From CAZZIQ01 sp964654355 (GTDB taxonomy: Bacteria; Pseudomonadota; Gammaproteobacteria; GCF-002020875): DNA of 19,409 nucleotides. A program made the translations under genes and the position numbers. Positions 7,641 to 15,271 of the stretch are shown here, one piece after another (the first letter of the stretch is position 1; each line of letters starts with the position of its first letter). The stretch is from contig CAZZIQ010000020.1 in NCBI GenBank assembly GCA_964654355.1, positions 1-19,409 on the forward strand. The letters are read 5' to 3'. The notes below the pieces were generated by a model, which worked only from the letters and a program-made list of their open reading frames with translations, was not told the origin of the DNA and did no database searches.

Positions 7641-8645
7641 ATGAGCATTCGTATTGGCATCAATGGTTTTGGCCGGATGGGGCGCCTCGGGTTGCGCACC
7701 GGCTGGGGACGTTCAAATCTAGCGTTCGTGCATCTCAACGAGATCGCCTGTGATGCCGCAGGAAGTGCGCATCTGCTCAACTTTGACTCGGTGCATGGTC
7801 GCTGGAATCAGGTCGCGGAGGCTACAGATTCGGCTGAAATTCAAATCGATGGTCAGTCGCTACGTTATTCGCAAGCCTCTGACCTCGCCGCCGCCGACTG
7901 GTCAGATTGCGACATCGTGATTGAGGCCACCGGCAAGCATCACAAGCACCCGGAGCGTTTGCAGGCCTATTTCGAGCAGGGGGTAAAAAAAGTGGTGGTC
8001 GCGGCGCCAACCAAAGGTGCACTGAATCTGGTCTATGGCATTAATCACACGCTCTATGATCCGGAACAGCATGATTTGCTAACGGCAGCATCCTGTACGA
8101 CCAATTGCCTCGCACCGGTGGTGAAGGTCATGCAAGAAAAAATTGGTATTCGACACGGTTGTATGACCACCATGCACGACCTGACCAATACGCAGACCAT
8201 TGTCGATCGTGGTCATAAAGACCTGCGTCGAGCGCGTGCGTGCGGACAGTCATTGATCCCAACCACGACAGGTTCCGCCAAAGCGATTACGGAGATCTTT
8301 CCCGCGCTTAAGGGGCGCTTGAATGGGCATGCCGTGCGCGTGCCCTTGCTGAATGCCTCGTTAACCGATTTTGTATTTGAAGCCGAGCGTACGGTTACGG
8401 CAGACGAGGTCAATGGCTATTTTCGTGAGGCCGCTGCGGGTGCTTTGCAGGGCATTCTCGGTTATGAGGAGCGTCCCTTGGTTTCGATTGATTACGTCAA
8501 CGATCCACGCTCCTCGATCGTCGATGCGCTTTCGACCCTAGTGATTAACGATACGCAGGTAAAGGTCTATGCGTGGTATGACAACGAGTGGGGGTATGTG
8601 AACCGCATGCTTGACATTGTTGAGATGGTAGCCGCGTCGCTCTAA
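7641..8645 (+). CDS. ArsJ-associated glyceraldehyde-3-phosphate dehydrogenase
   Basis: GAPDH paralog of arsenate-resistance operons. Arsenate replaces phosphate, giving unstable 1-arseno-3-phosphoglycerate, which ArsJ exports. The 334-residue protein shows the NAD-binding N terminus INGFGRMGRLGLR (7-19), the catalytic motif SCTTNC (151-156; nucleophile Cys152) and an active-site His179 in MTTMHDLTNTQT. It also has the C-terminal WYDNEWGY signature. The HDLTNTQT stretch differs from the HSYTNDQ type of many glycolytic GAPDHs and is what I associate with the ArsJ-linked clade. Ribosome site GGAGAG precedes ATG 7641. arsJ follows after only 10 nt. It is named from family and context; a central-metabolism role is less likely here. 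Confidence 0.92.
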   Translation: MSIRIGINGFGRMGRLGLRTGWGRSNLAFVHLNEIACDAAGSAHLLNFDSVHGRWNQVAEATDSAEIQIDGQSLRYSQASDLAAADWSDCDIVIEATGKHHKHPERLQAYFEQGVKKVVVAAPTKGALNLVYGINHTLYDPEQHDLLTAASCTTNCLAPVVKVMQEKIGIRHGCMTTMHDLTNTQTIVDRGHKDLRRARACGQSLIPTTTGSAKAITEIFPALKGRLNGHAVRVPLLNASLTDFVFEAERTVTADEVNGYFREAAAGALQGILGYEERPLVSIDYVNDPRSSIVDALSTLVINDTQVKVYAWYDNEWGYVNRMLDIVEMVAASL

Positions 8646-8655
8646 GCAATTTTTT

Positions 8656-9873
8656 ATGCCGAACGCACTGCGTAACTACATCATCATCACGGGAGGCTAT
8701 TGGGCCTTTACGTTGACGGATGGTGCCATTCGCATGTTGGTGGTGCTGTATTTTTACAGCCTAGGCTATAGCCCTTTCGCAATCGCGATGTTGTTCTTGT
8801 TCTACGAGTTTTTTGGCATTGTCACCAACCTCGTCGGGGGATGGTTGGGCGCGCGCATGGGTCTGAATCGCACTATGCACACCGGCATGTTGCTGCAAAT
8901 TGTGGCGTTGTTGATGCTGACCGTTCCAGATGCCTGGCTGTCGGTGGCCTACGTGATGGCGGCGCAGGCCTTGTCGGGGATTGCCAAAGACCTCAATAAG
9001 ATGTCCGCGAAAGCCAGTGTGAAAACCTTATCGGGTGCGGATGATCACTCGCGTCTATTCCGCTGGGTTGCGGCGCTCACGGGCTCGAAGAATGCGCTGA
9101 AGGGTGTGGGATTCTTCTTAGGCGCACTGTTGTTGGAATGGCTGGAATTTCGTGGCGCATTAGCGGCCTTGGCAATGATGCTGATGTTGGTGCTGTTTTT
9201 TACTTGGGTGAGCCTGCCGCGCAGCCTTGGCAAGATGTCATATAAGCCTAAGTTTCGTCAGATCTTTTCCGACGACCCTGCGATCAATCGCTTATCAGCC
9301 GCGCGCTTCTTTTTGTTTGGTGCGCGTGATGTCTGGTTTGTTGTTGCGCTCCCGGTGTTTCTCGTCACCGAGTTGGGCTGGGCCTTTCATTCCGTCGGTG
9401 CCTACATCGCCCTGTGGGTGATTGGCTATGGCGTCGTGCAGGGCTTTGCGCCGCGCTTGTTGCGTCGCTGGCAAGACGCCGGAACTGCGCCAGGTCCAAA
9501 GAGTGCGCAAATGGCGGCATTAATCTTGATGGGGATTCCCGTATTGATCGCACTCGGCTTAGGTAGTGATCTTCCAGCAAGTGGAGTTGTGGTGATTGGC
9601 TTGATTGTGTTCGGTGTGGTGTTTGCCCTGAACTCTGCGCTGCATTCGTATTTGATTCTGGCGTATTCGCAAGGCGAGCGTGTTGCCTTGGATGTTGGTT
9701 TTTATTACATGGCGAACGCGGGTGGCCGCTTAGCCGGAACCCTCTTGTCCGGCTGGAGTTATCAAGCTTTGGGCTTGGCTGGCGGGCTATGGATTTCTGC
9801 CGCCATGGTTGCAGCAAGTGCGTTGATTGCGTTCAGTCTGCCGGGTATTCAACGAGATAAAATGGCTTGTTAA
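8656..9873 (+). CDS. arsJ: Organoarsenical efflux MFS transporter ArsJ
   Basis: Inner-membrane major-facilitator protein that exports 1-arseno-3-phosphoglycerate made by the neighbouring GAPDH; the product then breaks down to arsenate outside. The 405-residue protein has about 10-12 hydrophobic helices. Its N terminus is NYIIITGGYWAFTLTDGAIR, with an early loop GGWLGARMGLNRT resembling the MFS loop-2/3 motif. Both the gene order arsR-GAPDH-arsJ and the N-terminal sequence are characteristic. Only 10 nt separate it from the GAPDH gene, so the two are probably co-transcribed. Its stop codon lies in a small palindrome shared with the convergent plcP-like gene. Confidence 0.93.
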   Translation: MPNALRNYIIITGGYWAFTLTDGAIRMLVVLYFYSLGYSPFAIAMLFLFYEFFGIVTNLVGGWLGARMGLNRTMHTGMLLQIVALLMLTVPDAWLSVAYVMAAQALSGIAKDLNKMSAKASVKTLSGADDHSRLFRWVAALTGSKNALKGVGFFLGALLLEWLEFRGALAALAMMLMLVLFFTWVSLPRSLGKMSYKPKFRQIFSDDPAINRLSAARFFLFGARDVWFVVALPVFLVTELGWAFHSVGAYIALWVIGYGVVQGFAPRLLRRWQDAGTAPGPKSAQMAALILMGIPVLIALGLGSDLPASGVVVIGLIVFGVVFALNSALHSYLILAYSQGERVALDVGFYYMANAGGRLAGTLLSGWSYQALGLAGGLWISAAMVAASALIAFSLPGIQRDKMAC

Positions 9874-9886
9874 CGAATGCGTTAAC
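9869..9886. repeat. Hairpin spanning convergent stop codons
   Basis: A perfect 7-bp inverted repeat, GTTAACG - AATG - CGTTAAC, covers the stop codon of arsJ (9871-9873) and that of the opposing metallophosphoesterase gene (9882-9884). It has no T tract on either side, so it is at best a weak bidirectional terminator or an mRNA 3'-end stabiliser. Confidence 0.5.
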
Positions 9887-10787
9887 GTAGCATGGGCGCC
9901 AGCAGTAGGTCCTTGCTCTCGCCATCCAGGTGCGGTTTCGCTTTACTCCAATCCGCCGGCCACTTATGCAGGGTTCCGCGGGTATCACCCCAGTGCACAA
10001 TCTCTAGGCGCCCATTCTCATGTTCGACGAGCGCGGTATGGCTCTCGACCCAGTCACCACAGTTGCAGTAGAGCGCGCCACCGTGCATGCGGATTTCGGC
10101 ATGGTGGATGTGGCCGCAGACCACGCCGTCCATGCCGCGTTTTTGCGCTTCTTTGATGATGGCGTCTTCAAAGCTACTGATGTAATTCACGGCATTTTTG
10201 ACTTTATGTTTGAGCAAACCTGCGAGTGACCAGTAGGGGAAGCCCATACGTCGACGTACGACATTGATGTGTCGATTTGCCCAGATTAGCCAGTCATAAA
10301 CATGGCTGCCCAACTTGGCGAGAAAGGGGCTGAATTTGACCACGCTGTCAAATTCATCGCCGTGCAGGATGAGCATGCGCTTGCCGTTGGCCAGTTCATG
10401 TTCACTCTGGCTTTGGATTTCGATGTTCCCAAATGCGGCATGGCCAAAGTCACGAATCAGTTCATCATGATTGCCGGGAATGAACACCACTCGGGTGTTG
10501 CGTCGAGCCTTGCTCAAGATTGCACGCACGACGTTGTTGTGGGCTTGGGGCCAGTACAGACCCTTTTTCATGTTCCAGAGATCAATGATGTCGCCCACGA
10601 GGTAGAGGGTTTCGCAGCGCGTGTTTTTTAGGAAATCAGTGAGGAAATCGGCGCGGCAGCCGCGAAAGCCGAGGTGTACGTCAGAGATCCAAATCGTGCG
10701 GTAGCGGATTTTTTTCTGCGGCACTTTTTCTGCGGCATGCGTGTCCGCAGTTTTGGGATGCTTTTCGATAGATTCTGATTTCGACAT
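9882..10787 (-). CDS. plcP: PlcP-like metallophosphoesterase (LpxH superfamily)
   Basis: Calcineurin-like phosphoesterase of the UDP-2,3-diacylglucosamine hydrolase superfamily. From ATG 10787 it has 301 residues, with metal-site motifs SDVHLG (Asp36, His38), GDIIDLW (Asp66), GNHDE (106-109), HGDEFD and GHIHHAE. The RGCRADFLTDFL segment and WPQAHNNVVR resemble PlcP, the Pho-controlled phospholipase C of Sinorhizobium and marine bacteria, which splits membrane phospholipid to diacylglycerol. True LpxH proteins are usually shorter (about 240 aa) and not Pho-controlled. I chose ATG 10787 over 10835 because the latter lies inside the Pho repeats; no clear ribosome site is visible at either. The Pho array and divergence from olsBA support lipid remodelling. 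A standard LpxH role remains the alternative. Confidence 0.8.
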   Translation of the reverse strand: MSKSESIEKHPKTADTHAAEKVPQKKIRYRTIWISDVHLGFRGCRADFLTDFLKNTRCETLYLVGDIIDLWNMKKGLYWPQAHNNVVRAILSKARRNTRVVFIPGNHDELIRDFGHAAFGNIEIQSQSEHELANGKRMLILHGDEFDSVVKFSPFLAKLGSHVYDWLIWANRHINVVRRRMGFPYWSLAGLLKHKVKNAVNYISSFEDAIIKEAQKRGMDGVVCGHIHHAEIRMHGGALYCNCGDWVESHTALVEHENGRLEIVHWGDTRGTLHKWPADWSKAKPHLDGESKDLLLAPMLR

Positions 10788-10811
10788 AGGAGTGCACAGG
10801 ATGTTTTGTGC

Positions 10812-10867
10812 ATTGTTGGCCCCTTTTGTGACCAAATCATGACATTCATGCGACAGGCCGATGACAC
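10812..10867 (-). promoter_or_regulatory. Pho box array driving the plcP-like gene
   Basis: Read on the - strand, four consecutive 11-bp repeats run from 10867 down to 10824: GTGTCATCGGC / CTGTCGCATGA / ATGTCATGATT / TGGTCACAAAA. A -10-like AACAAT (10817-10812) begins 17 nt after the start of the last repeat, the spacing seen at pstS. The predicted leader of about 20 nt then reaches ATG 10787. Confidence 0.8.
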
Positions 10868-10869
10868 GC

Positions 10870-10925
10870 CTGTCATGGATCCGTCATCGCTTTATCACAG
10901 CGTTGTCATCGCATTGTCTTAGGGT
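10870..10925 (+). promoter_or_regulatory. Pho box array driving olsBA
   Basis: Five consecutive 11-bp repeats on the + strand: CTGTCATGGAT / CCGTCATCGCT / TTATCACAGCG / TTGTCATCGCA / TTGTCTTAGGG (10870-10924). A weak -10, TAGGGT (10920-10925), starts 17 nt after the start of the fourth repeat, so the fifth repeat overlaps the -10. This array abuts the opposing plcP array with only 2 nt between them. Confidence 0.82.
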
Positions 10926-10968
10926 TCGCGAAGTGCCTGATCTCTCAGGTTTAGAACGAGGAGCCCTT

Positions 10969-11784
10969 ATGTCTGATCGAAGCGAAAAGCGCCGTGGTCG
11001 TGATCTGGTCGTCACCTTGGCGGCGACAGAAGATGAAGTTTTAGAAAGTCAGCGTTTACGTTTTGCCGTGTTCGCTGGTGAGATGGGTGCGGCGCTTGAG
11101 TCCGCTGATGAGGGTATTGATCGTGATGGATTTGATCCTTATTGCCATCATCTTCTGGTTCGTGATCAGGAAACCGGCGCCGTTGTCGCCAGTACTCGGC
11201 TGCTGCTCGACAATCAGGCAGACCGTGCCGGCGGCTTCTATTCGGCTTCTGAATTCGATTGTGAATCGGTGCGCAAGGCGCCCGGCCGTATTCTTGAAAT
11301 TGGCCGTACCTGCGTACATCCGGACTATCGCAATGGCGCTGCAGTTGCTGTGCTGTGGTCTGGGTTGGCGCGTTTCCTTGAGATCCATCAAGTGGATTAC
11401 ATGATGGGGTGTGCCTCCATTCCGCTTGAAGGCAGCCTGCGTGCGATCTCGCGCGTGCTGGATAAGGTACAGAAAGAATATGCTGCGCCGGAAGAGTTTC
11501 AGGTGATGCCGCGTTTGCAGTTGCCGGAATCCATGTTGGCGTATGAAGAGCATGAAGTGCATCCCATGGAAGTGATTCCGCCGCTGTTGAAGGCGTATCT
11601 GCGTTTGGGTGCGCGTGTCTGCGGTCCACCATGCTGGGATCCTGATTTCAACGTGCTGGATCTGTTCATCTTGTTGGATGTGAAGCAGCTGTCACCGCGC
11701 TATGCGCGTCACTTCTTGCAGGGTGAGAACACCGCTGCGGTGGCTGCAGATAAGGCTGGAGGCTCCGTTGCTGCGGCTGCATAA
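10969..11784 (+). CDS. olsB: Ornithine N-acyltransferase OlsB
   Basis: GNAT-fold acyltransferase predicted to transfer a 3-hydroxyacyl group from acyl carrier protein to ornithine, giving lyso-ornithine lipid, the first step of phosphorus-free ornithine lipid synthesis. The 271-residue protein shows the OlsB/hemolysin-like pattern: LRFAVFAGEMG near the N terminus, DPYCHHLLV (56-64), the strand STRLLL, then EIGRTCVHPDYRNG (110-123), FLEIHQVDYMMGCASI and the C-terminal NVLDLFILLDV. ATG 10969 follows ribosome site GAGGAG (10958-10963) at 5 nt; an in-frame ATG at 10861 is upstream of the Pho repeats and implausible. Its 3' end overlaps olsA. An acyl-homoserine-lactone-synthase-like role is less likely, given the olsA partner. 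Confidence 0.9.
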   Translation: MSDRSEKRRGRDLVVTLAATEDEVLESQRLRFAVFAGEMGAALESADEGIDRDGFDPYCHHLLVRDQETGAVVASTRLLLDNQADRAGGFYSASEFDCESVRKAPGRILEIGRTCVHPDYRNGAAVAVLWSGLARFLEIHQVDYMMGCASIPLEGSLRAISRVLDKVQKEYAAPEEFQVMPRLQLPESMLAYEEHEVHPMEVIPPLLKAYLRLGARVCGPPCWDPDFNVLDLFILLDVKQLSPRYARHFLQGENTAAVAADKAGGSVAAAA

Positions 11785-12520
11785 AGCCAGTCTGCTCGCA
11801 CTGCACATTCTCCTCGGTCTTTTCCTCACCACAGTCTTGTTGCTTGGCGCGTCGCGTGAGCGGCCGTTCTGGCTGCAGCGCGCGCGGCTGATCTCATGGT
11901 GGCATGGGCGAGCCTGTCGAATTTTGCGGGTTGAAGTGCGTGTGGAGGGCAGTCTGCCGCAAGGCAGTGCGGTGCTGTTGAGTAATCACGTGTCGTGGCT
12001 GGACATTCCAGTGCTCGGTAGTTTATTACTCCAGGCCGGATGGCCAGGCATTACGTTTGTCGCCAAGTCAGAAGTTAAACAATGGCCGGCCTTGGGTTGG
12101 CTCGCAACCCAAGCGGGTACGCTCTACATCGAGCGCGGACGCCTGTCCGAAATTCGCACGTTAGCCGCCGCCTATTCCAAGGTGATTGAAACAGGCGCTG
12201 TTCTGACCTTGTTTCCCGAAGGTACAACCAGCGATGGGCGCCGTATCCTGCCGGTGCGCAGCGGAACCTTGCATTCGTTACAAGAAATGGATGCGCCACG
12301 CATTCCGATTGTGTTGCGTTATCGCGATGCACAAGATCAAGTGCATCCGAAGGTGCCTTTCATCGGCGACGACAGCTTTTTACCCCATCTCTGGCAGTTA
12401 TTGGCGGCGCGGGATGTGCGGGTGGAGGTGCGCGTTCTAGAGGCTTGTGATCCAGCGGTGCGGGTGCGTGATCAAGCGGCCGATTGTCAGGCCCGCATGG
12501 CAGCGGCATTGTTGTCGTAG
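11768..12520 (+). CDS. olsA: Lyso-ornithine lipid O-acyltransferase OlsA (PlsC family)
   Basis: PlsC-type acyltransferase predicted to add the second acyl chain to lyso-ornithine lipid; some OlsA enzymes also acylate lysophosphatidate. I favour a TTG start at 11768: GGAGG (11758-11762) lies 5 nt upstream, giving 250 residues and a 17-nt overlap with olsB, consistent with translational coupling. A longer ATG form from 11702 adds 22 residues and lacks a good ribosome site. An N-terminal hydrophobic helix (about 7-28) anchors it to the membrane. The catalytic HX4D is NHVSWLD (His74, Asp79), and the phosphate/glycerol-site motif is FPEGTTSDG (149-157). The end overlaps the convergent ppx by 34 nt. 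Confidence 0.88.
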   Translation: MLRLHKASLLALHILLGLFLTTVLLLGASRERPFWLQRARLISWWHGRACRILRVEVRVEGSLPQGSAVLLSNHVSWLDIPVLGSLLLQAGWPGITFVAKSEVKQWPALGWLATQAGTLYIERGRLSEIRTLAAAYSKVIETGAVLTLFPEGTTSDGRRILPVRSGTLHSLQEMDAPRIPIVLRYRDAQDQVHPKVPFIGDDSFLPHLWQLLAARDVRVEVRVLEACDPAVRVRDQAADCQARMAAALLS

Positions 12521-14055
12521 AAATTCAGCTCAAAGCCTACTTTCTTCAGAGCCTTGGCTTCTTGTTCGAGGTCCGCCTGGCTTAGCGGGTGCTCCTTGAG
12601 CCAGCCTTCGCTGAATTCGAGCCCAATGTGGTTCTTGTTGACGGCGAGTGCGGGCACGCATTCCAAGGGCATACGGCCACGATGCAGCAACACCGCAAGA
12701 CGCAGGATCACCACAAGGCGGGTGATCGGTAGCGCGAGTACTCCGAGTTCTTGTAGGGCTTCTAATGGAAACTTGCGCCGGTGTCCTAACACCAATAACG
12801 AAAGAATCGTCTGCTCACGCATGGAAAAGCCACTCAAATCAGCGTGTTCCAAGAGATAAGCACCATGCCGTTGATATTTGCTGTGCGAGATCACCAAACC
12901 AATCTCATGCAGTAGAGCGGCATGTCGCAGTGCGTCATGAAAACGTTCATCGTGTAAATCCCACGCGCTTTCGGCTTGGCGAAGTAGTCGCATGCTGGTG
13001 GAGCGTATCGATTCGGCATGAGCGCGATCCACTTCATAGCGGACCAGTAGGCGCTGCAGCGTTTGTTCGCGAATATCACTGTGTTGAATACGACCGGCTA
13101 AGTCATACAGCAGACCTTCACGAAGTGCACCATCGGAGACATGCATTTCTTCCAGCTTGAAGGTGTCAAACACGGCACTCAACACGGCAAAGCCACCTGC
13201 CATGACGGGCGCACGTTCACTTTTGAGTGCAGGCAGGCGTTCGCTCAGTGCGCTGATTTTGCCGATATCGAGTAGGGTCTCGCGCAGCTTGCGCATGGCC
13301 TCAGGCGTGATAATTCCGCGCGACCAACCGGCTTCAGCAACCAAAGCACCGATCGCACGAATCGTTCCAGACGAGCCGATTGCACGTTCCCAGCCATGCG
13401 CGAGGTAGCGCTGTTGAATGTTGCGCAGCTCAGCGCGGGCAAAGATCTCGGCAGCGCGTAGATTCTTTTCGTTAATCAAGCCATCTTCAAAAAAACGCCG
13501 ACTGAGGCTGACACAGCCCAAGCTTAAACTCTCCAGTAGCATCGGTTGTGGCCCCTCGCCGATGATGCATTCGGTGCTAGCACCGCCGATATCCACCACC
13601 AATTGGCGCTGCTGCCGCGCCGCTACGCTGTGGATCACACCTTGGTAGACCAGACGGGCTTCCTCGTGGCCGGAGATGACTTCGATGGGATGGCCGAGCA
13701 CTTCTTCCGCCACACGAATAAATTCTTCCGAATTCTTTGCGCTGCGTAGAGTCTTGGTGCCGACTACGCGTACCGTGTCCGAAGACAGACTGCGTAGACG
13801 CTGGCCGAAGCGGGCGAGCGTGTCGAGCGCGCGTTGCTGGGTGATGTCATCGATGCGTTGACTCTTACCGATCCCGCCGGCAAGACGCACCATTTCGCGT
13901 TCGCGGTCAATCACATCCAGTGCGCCGTCTTTCACCCGCGCTACGATCATGTGAAAGCTGTTTGAGCCGAGGTCGACCGCAGCAAGGGTGCGGGTGGACA
14001 GGGCATCGGCAGGGAATTCAATGGAGTTTTGGTGTTCTGAAACGGCTGACGTCAT
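12487..14055 (-). CDS. ppx: Exopolyphosphatase Ppx (Ppx/GppA family)
   Basis: Hydrolyses terminal phosphates from polyphosphate; the family also includes guanosine pentaphosphate phosphatase GppA. The 522-residue protein has the sugar-kinase-like ATPase fold signatures: phosphate-1 motif VDLGSNSFHM (27-36), the catalytic-glutamate region ISGHEEARLVYQG (127-139) and phosphate-2 motif VVDIGGASTE (153-162). A C-terminal HD-like helical region contains ALLHEIG. The length fits Ppx of the longer proteobacterial type. It lies 35 nt after the glycosyltransferase gene on the same strand, so the two probably share a transcript from the Pho-type promoter near 15154-15208. Its 3' end overlaps olsA. Assignment as Ppx rather than GppA is favoured by the Pho context. 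Confidence 0.92.
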   Translation of the reverse strand: MTSAVSEHQNSIEFPADALSTRTLAAVDLGSNSFHMIVARVKDGALDVIDREREMVRLAGGIGKSQRIDDITQQRALDTLARFGQRLRSLSSDTVRVVGTKTLRSAKNSEEFIRVAEEVLGHPIEVISGHEEARLVYQGVIHSVAARQQRQLVVDIGGASTECIIGEGPQPMLLESLSLGCVSLSRRFFEDGLINEKNLRAAEIFARAELRNIQQRYLAHGWERAIGSSGTIRAIGALVAEAGWSRGIITPEAMRKLRETLLDIGKISALSERLPALKSERAPVMAGGFAVLSAVFDTFKLEEMHVSDGALREGLLYDLAGRIQHSDIREQTLQRLLVRYEVDRAHAESIRSTSMRLLRQAESAWDLHDERFHDALRHAALLHEIGLVISHSKYQRHGAYLLEHADLSGFSMREQTILSLLVLGHRRKFPLEALQELGVLALPITRLVVILRLAVLLHRGRMPLECVPALAVNKNHIGLEFSEGWLKEHPLSQADLEQEAKALKKVGFELNFYDNNAAAMRA

Positions 14056-14090
14056 AGCGGCAGTGTACTCAGCAATGCGCGCGCGGTCAG

Positions 14091-15146
14091 CTAGGCAAAC
14101 GACTCGGAAATTTCGTCTGGCGCGCGTTGTAGGTTTTTAAGAAATTGGCGGGTACAGACCTCCCATGAGCGCTCCAAGGCATGGCGACGGCAGGTTTCGC
14201 TCGTAACCGTGAGTGCTTCTTGGATGGCTTGTTGAAGATCTGCTTGAACAGAGCCGTTTACTCCTGGAATGATTTGGTCAACCGAGCCTGGTGCGGGCAG
14301 TGCGGCAACCGGTGTGCCGCAGGCCATGGCTTCGAGCACAACCAGGCCGAAGGTGTCGGTCAGGCTTGGGAATACCATCACATCCGCGGCGGCGTAATAG
14401 CCCGCCAGGTCGGCGCCACGATGATAGCCAGCGAAATGCACTTCCGGGTGGCGTGCCTTGAGCGCTTCGAGACTGGGGCCATCGCCGACGACCAGTTTGC
14501 TGCCCGGCAAATCCAATTTCAGGAAAGCCTCAATATTCTTCTCCGGAGCGACACGGCCAACATACAGATGAATCGGGCGCGGTAGATCGAGCGTATGCGC
14601 ACGTTCTGGCTTAAACAGTTCGGTATCAACGCCACGGCCCCAGCGTACGAGATGCGTCATGCCATGCGCAGTAAGCTGTTGCTCCATGCTGTCGGTGGCA
14701 ACCATGGTTGCGGTTGCCGGTCCATGAAACCAGCGCATCCAAGCATAGCCCCAGCGCAACGGTATGAAGGGCAGGCGTACATTGACGTATTCCGGGAACT
14801 GGGTGTGATACGCCGTCGTGAAGGGCGTGCCTTTTCGTTTAGAAAAGCGTCGTGCTGCAAAGCGTCGTGCCGCAAGGCCAAGCGGACCTTCGGTCGCGAT
14901 GTGCAAGGCATCGGGCTTGAAGGCGCGAATCATTTGTCGCAGCCGCCGCGCGGGAAACAGGGCAAGGCGGATTTCGGGATAGCTGGGAAGCGGAATGTTG
15001 CGGAAACGGTCTGGCCCGATGACCTCGACGGTATGCCCCCAGCTACGCAACATGTCCGCCGTAGTGTTGAGGGTGGTAACGACACCGTTGACTTGCGGAT
15101 GCCACGCATCGCTGACAATGAGGATGCGTTGCGGGAGGGTTTCCAT
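14091..15146 (-). CDS. GT4-family glycosyltransferase, probable glycolipid synthase
   Basis: GT-B fold retaining glycosyltransferase of 351 residues. The N-terminal domain opens with RILIVSDAWHPQVNGVVTTL, typical of lipid-directed GT4 enzymes. The C-terminal domain has the nucleotide-sugar motif LYVGRVAPEKN and the donor-site stretch SLTDTFGLVVLEAMACGTP, where Asp stands in place of the usual first Glu of E-x7-E. No membrane helix is evident; basic clusters (RRFAARRFSKRKG) may mediate membrane contact. ATG 15146 is preferred; a GTG precedes it directly. The Pho-type repeats just upstream and the nearby plcP-olsBA genes suggest it glycosylates the diacylglycerol released by PlcP, as Agt does in marine bacteria. 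The sugar donor cannot be read from sequence. Confidence 0.88.
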   Translation of the reverse strand: METLPQRILIVSDAWHPQVNGVVTTLNTTADMLRSWGHTVEVIGPDRFRNIPLPSYPEIRLALFPARRLRQMIRAFKPDALHIATEGPLGLAARRFAARRFSKRKGTPFTTAYHTQFPEYVNVRLPFIPLRWGYAWMRWFHGPATATMVATDSMEQQLTAHGMTHLVRWGRGVDTELFKPERAHTLDLPRPIHLYVGRVAPEKNIEAFLKLDLPGSKLVVGDGPSLEALKARHPEVHFAGYHRGADLAGYYAAADVMVFPSLTDTFGLVVLEAMACGTPVAALPAPGSVDQIIPGVNGSVQADLQQAIQEALTVTSETCRRHALERSWEVCTRQFLKNLQRAPDEISESFA

Positions 15147-15152
15147 CACGCT

Positions 15153-15208
15153 ATGAGATGACGCCGCGATGTCAAAAGGATGGCAGAAAGATGAAGATCT
15201 TGTGACAG
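15153..15208 (-). promoter_or_regulatory. Degenerate Pho repeat array before the glycosyltransferase gene
   Basis: On the - strand, five 11-bp units run back to back from 15208 to 15154: CTGTCACAAGA / TCTTCATCTTT / CTGCCATCCTT / TTGACATCGCG / GCGTCATCTCA. All five carry CA at positions 5-6, and the first matches the consensus best. A -10-like TCTCAT (15158-15153) begins 17 nt after the start of the fourth unit. This would put the transcript start at or near ATG 15146, i.e. a leaderless mRNA. Confidence 0.6.
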
Positions 15209-15231
15209 TGGCGATGGAGACTTTCTTTTGA

Positions 15232-15265
15232 TTGTCATCAAATCGTCATACAGCATGGGGATCAT
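15232..15265 (+). promoter_or_regulatory. Pho box before the small unknown gene
   Basis: Two 11-bp repeats, TTGTCATCAAA / TCGTCATACAG (15232-15253), lie on the + strand. A -10-like GATCAT (15260-15265) begins 17 nt after the start of the second repeat. Transcription would then start at about the ATG at 15272. Confidence 0.65.
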
Positions 15266-15271
15266 GAGAAT

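Noticed and set aside
10861..10968. N-terminal extension of OlsB from ATG 10861
   Set aside because: It would be encoded by the Pho repeats themselves and upstream of the predicted transcription start. ATG 10969 has a good ribosome site.
14181..15161. Long + strand open frames across the glycosyltransferase gene
   Set aside because: They lie antisense to a gene with clear GT4 motifs and show no recognisable protein features; I consider them shadows.
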